NCBI RefSeq assembly: GCF_011064595.1
Contig: NZ_JAALJI010000011.1
Location: forward strand, 153,618 to 217,617
Direction: 5' to 3'
DNA: 64,000 nt
From: Paludisphaera soli
GTDB lineage: Bacteria > Planctomycetota > Planctomycetia > Isosphaerales > Isosphaeraceae
How positions within the stretch are numbered: position 1 is the stretch's first letter; every line of letters starts with the position of its first letter. Positions 63,042 to 64,000 of this stretch are shown here, in pieces. Under the pieces are notes generated by a model. The model did no database searches and was not told where the DNA came from. It saw nothing but the letters and a program-made list of their open reading frames with translations. The position numbers were made by a program, and so were the translations under genes.

Positions 63042-63722
63042 TCAACCAAGCCGGTCCATGATCGCCCGAGCCTCGGCCGACCGGGCGGCGTCGGCCGGGG
63101 CGAAGGTCAGGATGCAGCGATCGCCGTCATTCATCGGATAGAAGGCCGTCGCGACCTCGATCGACCAATCGGGCGTCCCCAGGCGGAACGTCCCCGAGCT
63201 CGGCGCCGGCGGCCGGCCGTCGATCCGATCCGCCGCCGCGCGATAGAACCGCGCCGCGACCTCGACCGACCAATCGGGCGTCCCGACGCGGGCCCCCACC
63301 GAACTCGGTCCCGGCGGCCGGCCGCCGATCAGATCGGCGGCCGCGCGGAGACGATCGGCGAGGCGTGCGTTCCAGGATCGCAGGCCCGCCAGGCGTTTCA
63401 GCTCCTTGGTCCACAAAGGGGCGAGATGGACCGGGAGCGAGGCGTAGTAATGCTCGCCGTCGATCACGGACCAGAGCCGGTATTCCCTCTCGCCGGCCTC
63501 CCCCTCGGCTGGGTGGAGGTCGATCTCGCTCGCCCGGTCCCGCAAGGCCGCGAGGAAGAGCAAGAGCAGGACCTTCGCGTGCGAGGCCAGCGAGTTCGAC
63601 GCCGCTACGTCCGCCACGTCCACGAACCAGGCCCCGTCGACCTTCCGCCCAAGGCGGCCTCGCCCCTCGAGCCGGTGAACTCCCTTGGGCTTTTGCGGGA
63701 CGCCGCCATCGGGAACTTCCAC
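63042..63722 (-). CDS. Hypothetical protein with GspE-like segment and tandem repeat
   Basis: 226 residues if started at the GTG at 63722. A central part, HAKVLLLLFLAALRDRASEIDLHPAEGE ... YRLWSVIDGEHYYASLPVHLAPLWTKELKRLAGL, resembles the N-terminal half of GspE/PilB-type secretion ATPases, but no Walker A is seen. The C-terminal half is a 35-residue duplicate unit (GRPPGPSSVGARVGTPDWSV and GRPPAPSSGTFRLGTPDWSI) ending in DRCILTF. The start is uncertain: a GTG at 63830 would overlap the next gene on this strand, and 63722 has a G-rich stretch upstream. Confidence 0.55.
   Translation of the reverse strand: MEVPDGGVPQKPKGVHRLEGRGRLGRKVDGAWFVDVADVAASNSLASHAKVLLLLFLAALRDRASEIDLHPAEGEAGEREYRLWSVIDGEHYYASLPVHLAPLWTKELKRLAGLRSWNARLADRLRAAADLIGGRPPGPSSVGARVGTPDWSVEVAARFYRAAADRIDGRPPAPSSGTFRLGTPDWSIEVATAFYPMNDGDRCILTFAPADAARSAEARAIMDRLG
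63137..63346 (-). repeat. 105-bp in-frame tandem repeat (two units)
   Basis: Two units, 63137-63241 and 63242-63346, encode 35 residues each and share GCGACCTCGA-YCGACCAATCGGGCGTCCC and the GCCGGCGGCCGGCCG block. The repeat is inside the GspE-like CDS. Confidence 0.75.
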
Positions 63723-63760
63723 ACCTATCCCCCCGTCGGAGTCGGGATCGCGTCGCCGCG

Positions 63761-63943
63761 TCAACGGCGGCGTCGGCGACGCGGGGGCTCCCGCCCCGCC
63801 GCCTTCATCAGCATGGCATAGACGACCCACCCGTCAAAGCGATTGCGTTCCGCAGCCCGATCCACCGCGCTGAAGTGCCAACGATTCCGGATCGTGGGGT
63901 CGGCCCTCGCCTCAGCCTGGATCCGGGGCCTCTCAGCGAGCAC
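63761..63943 (-). CDS. Hypothetical small protein at the window edge
   Basis: 60 residues from a GTG at 63943, not recognised: it begins LAERPRIQAEARADPTIRNRWHF, continues SAVDRAAERNRFDGWVVYAMLMKAAGRE and ends in a run of Arg. The frame is open through to base 64000, so a longer protein reaching beyond the window is possible; however the last 21 bp resemble a REP-like hairpin, which would place the start near 63943. GGAGGG lies about 13 nt upstream of the GTG. The stop is 38 bp from the start of the next gene on this strand. Confidence 0.45.
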   Translation of the reverse strand: MLAERPRIQAEARADPTIRNRWHFSAVDRAAERNRFDGWVVYAMLMKAAGREPPRRRRRR

Positions 63944-63979
63944 GAGCCGACGACGCCCTCCGGGGGCGTGGGCGATGAC

Positions 63980-64000
63980 GGTCTTCCCCCCTCGCGGGGG
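63980..64000. repeat. Partial REP-like element, copy 8
   Basis: GGTCTTCCCCCCTCGCGGGGG is the start of the same palindromic unit (compare CCTTCTCCCCTCGTGGGAG at 11071) and is cut by the window end. Confidence 0.45.

Overview
The window looks like chromosomal DNA from a high-GC planctomycete, most likely an Isosphaeraceae-type organism (the genus is an inference). The signs are three DUF1501 proteins each paired with a DUF1549/DUF1553 planctomycete-cytochrome protein, two DUF1559 prepilin-like proteins, DUF1080 proteins, a TIGR03067 protein, two PEP-CTERM surface proteins, Uma2 proteins, an ECF sigma factor next to a zinc-finger/kinase fusion, very high GC and frequent GTG starts. I saw no tRNA, rRNA, CRISPR array, prophage or complete insertion sequence.

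Layout. 1-5.1 kb: the end of an SGNH hydrolase, a VOC protein, a DUF1559 protein, two small secreted or anchored proteins, an 800-bp repeat-rich gap and an inositol-monophosphatase-like enzyme. 5.1-7.2 kb (minus): an SGNH hydrolase overlapping a Sir2 deacetylase by 4 bp. 7.3-17.4 kb (plus): a glycan-use block of GH32, L-rhamnose isomerase, L-rhamnose/H+ symporter, GH78 rhamnosidase and a double DUF1080 protein, with a cluster of palindromic repeats between isomerase and symporter. 17.6-19.1 kb: rsmH and a DoxX protein. 19.1-24.5 kb (minus): Uma2, DUF1501 and a cytochrome/DUF1549/DUF1553 protein. 24.7-26.4 kb: two unknown proteins and a PEP-CTERM protein. 26.7-30.6 kb (plus): a second cytochrome/DUF1501 pair with a strong terminator. 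30.7-35.1 kb: a tiny ORF, a GH95 fucosidase, a second Uma2 and an unknown protein. 35.2-42.4 kb (minus): a TIGR03067 protein, a third DUF1501 and a 1711-residue cytochrome/WD40/DUF1549/DUF1553 fusion. 42.6-46.4 kb (minus): DUF1559, its lipoprotein partner and glutamine-dependent NAD synthetase. 46.5-50.7 kb (plus): two tandem paralogous membrane proteins and an M1 aminopeptidase with HEAT-like repeats. 50.7-58.1 kb: a nested inverted repeat, a small lipoprotein, a class A beta-lactamase-like protein, a DUF1080 protein, an FAD monooxygenase, a PEP-CTERM beta-propeller and a TPR protein. 58.2-61.4 kb (plus): ECF sigma, zinc-finger/kinase and a proline-rich coiled-coil protein, probably one signalling operon. 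61.4-64 kb: an amber-interrupted zinc-ribbon gene, an ATP-grasp enzyme and two poorly recognised genes.

How it fits together: several genes serve breakdown of complex glycans. GH78 would release rhamnose, RhaT import it and RhaA isomerise it, while GH95, GH32, SGNH and DUF1080 proteins act on other linkages. The cytochrome/DUF1501 pairs are abundant in planctomycetes but their chemistry is not settled. I did not find a clearly new defence or mobile system. The best leads are the sigma/kinase/coiled-coil cassette, the relic left by a tandem duplication upstream of the aminopeptidase, the clustered AACGAAGCCAATT repeat and the nested inverted repeat at 50.8 kb.
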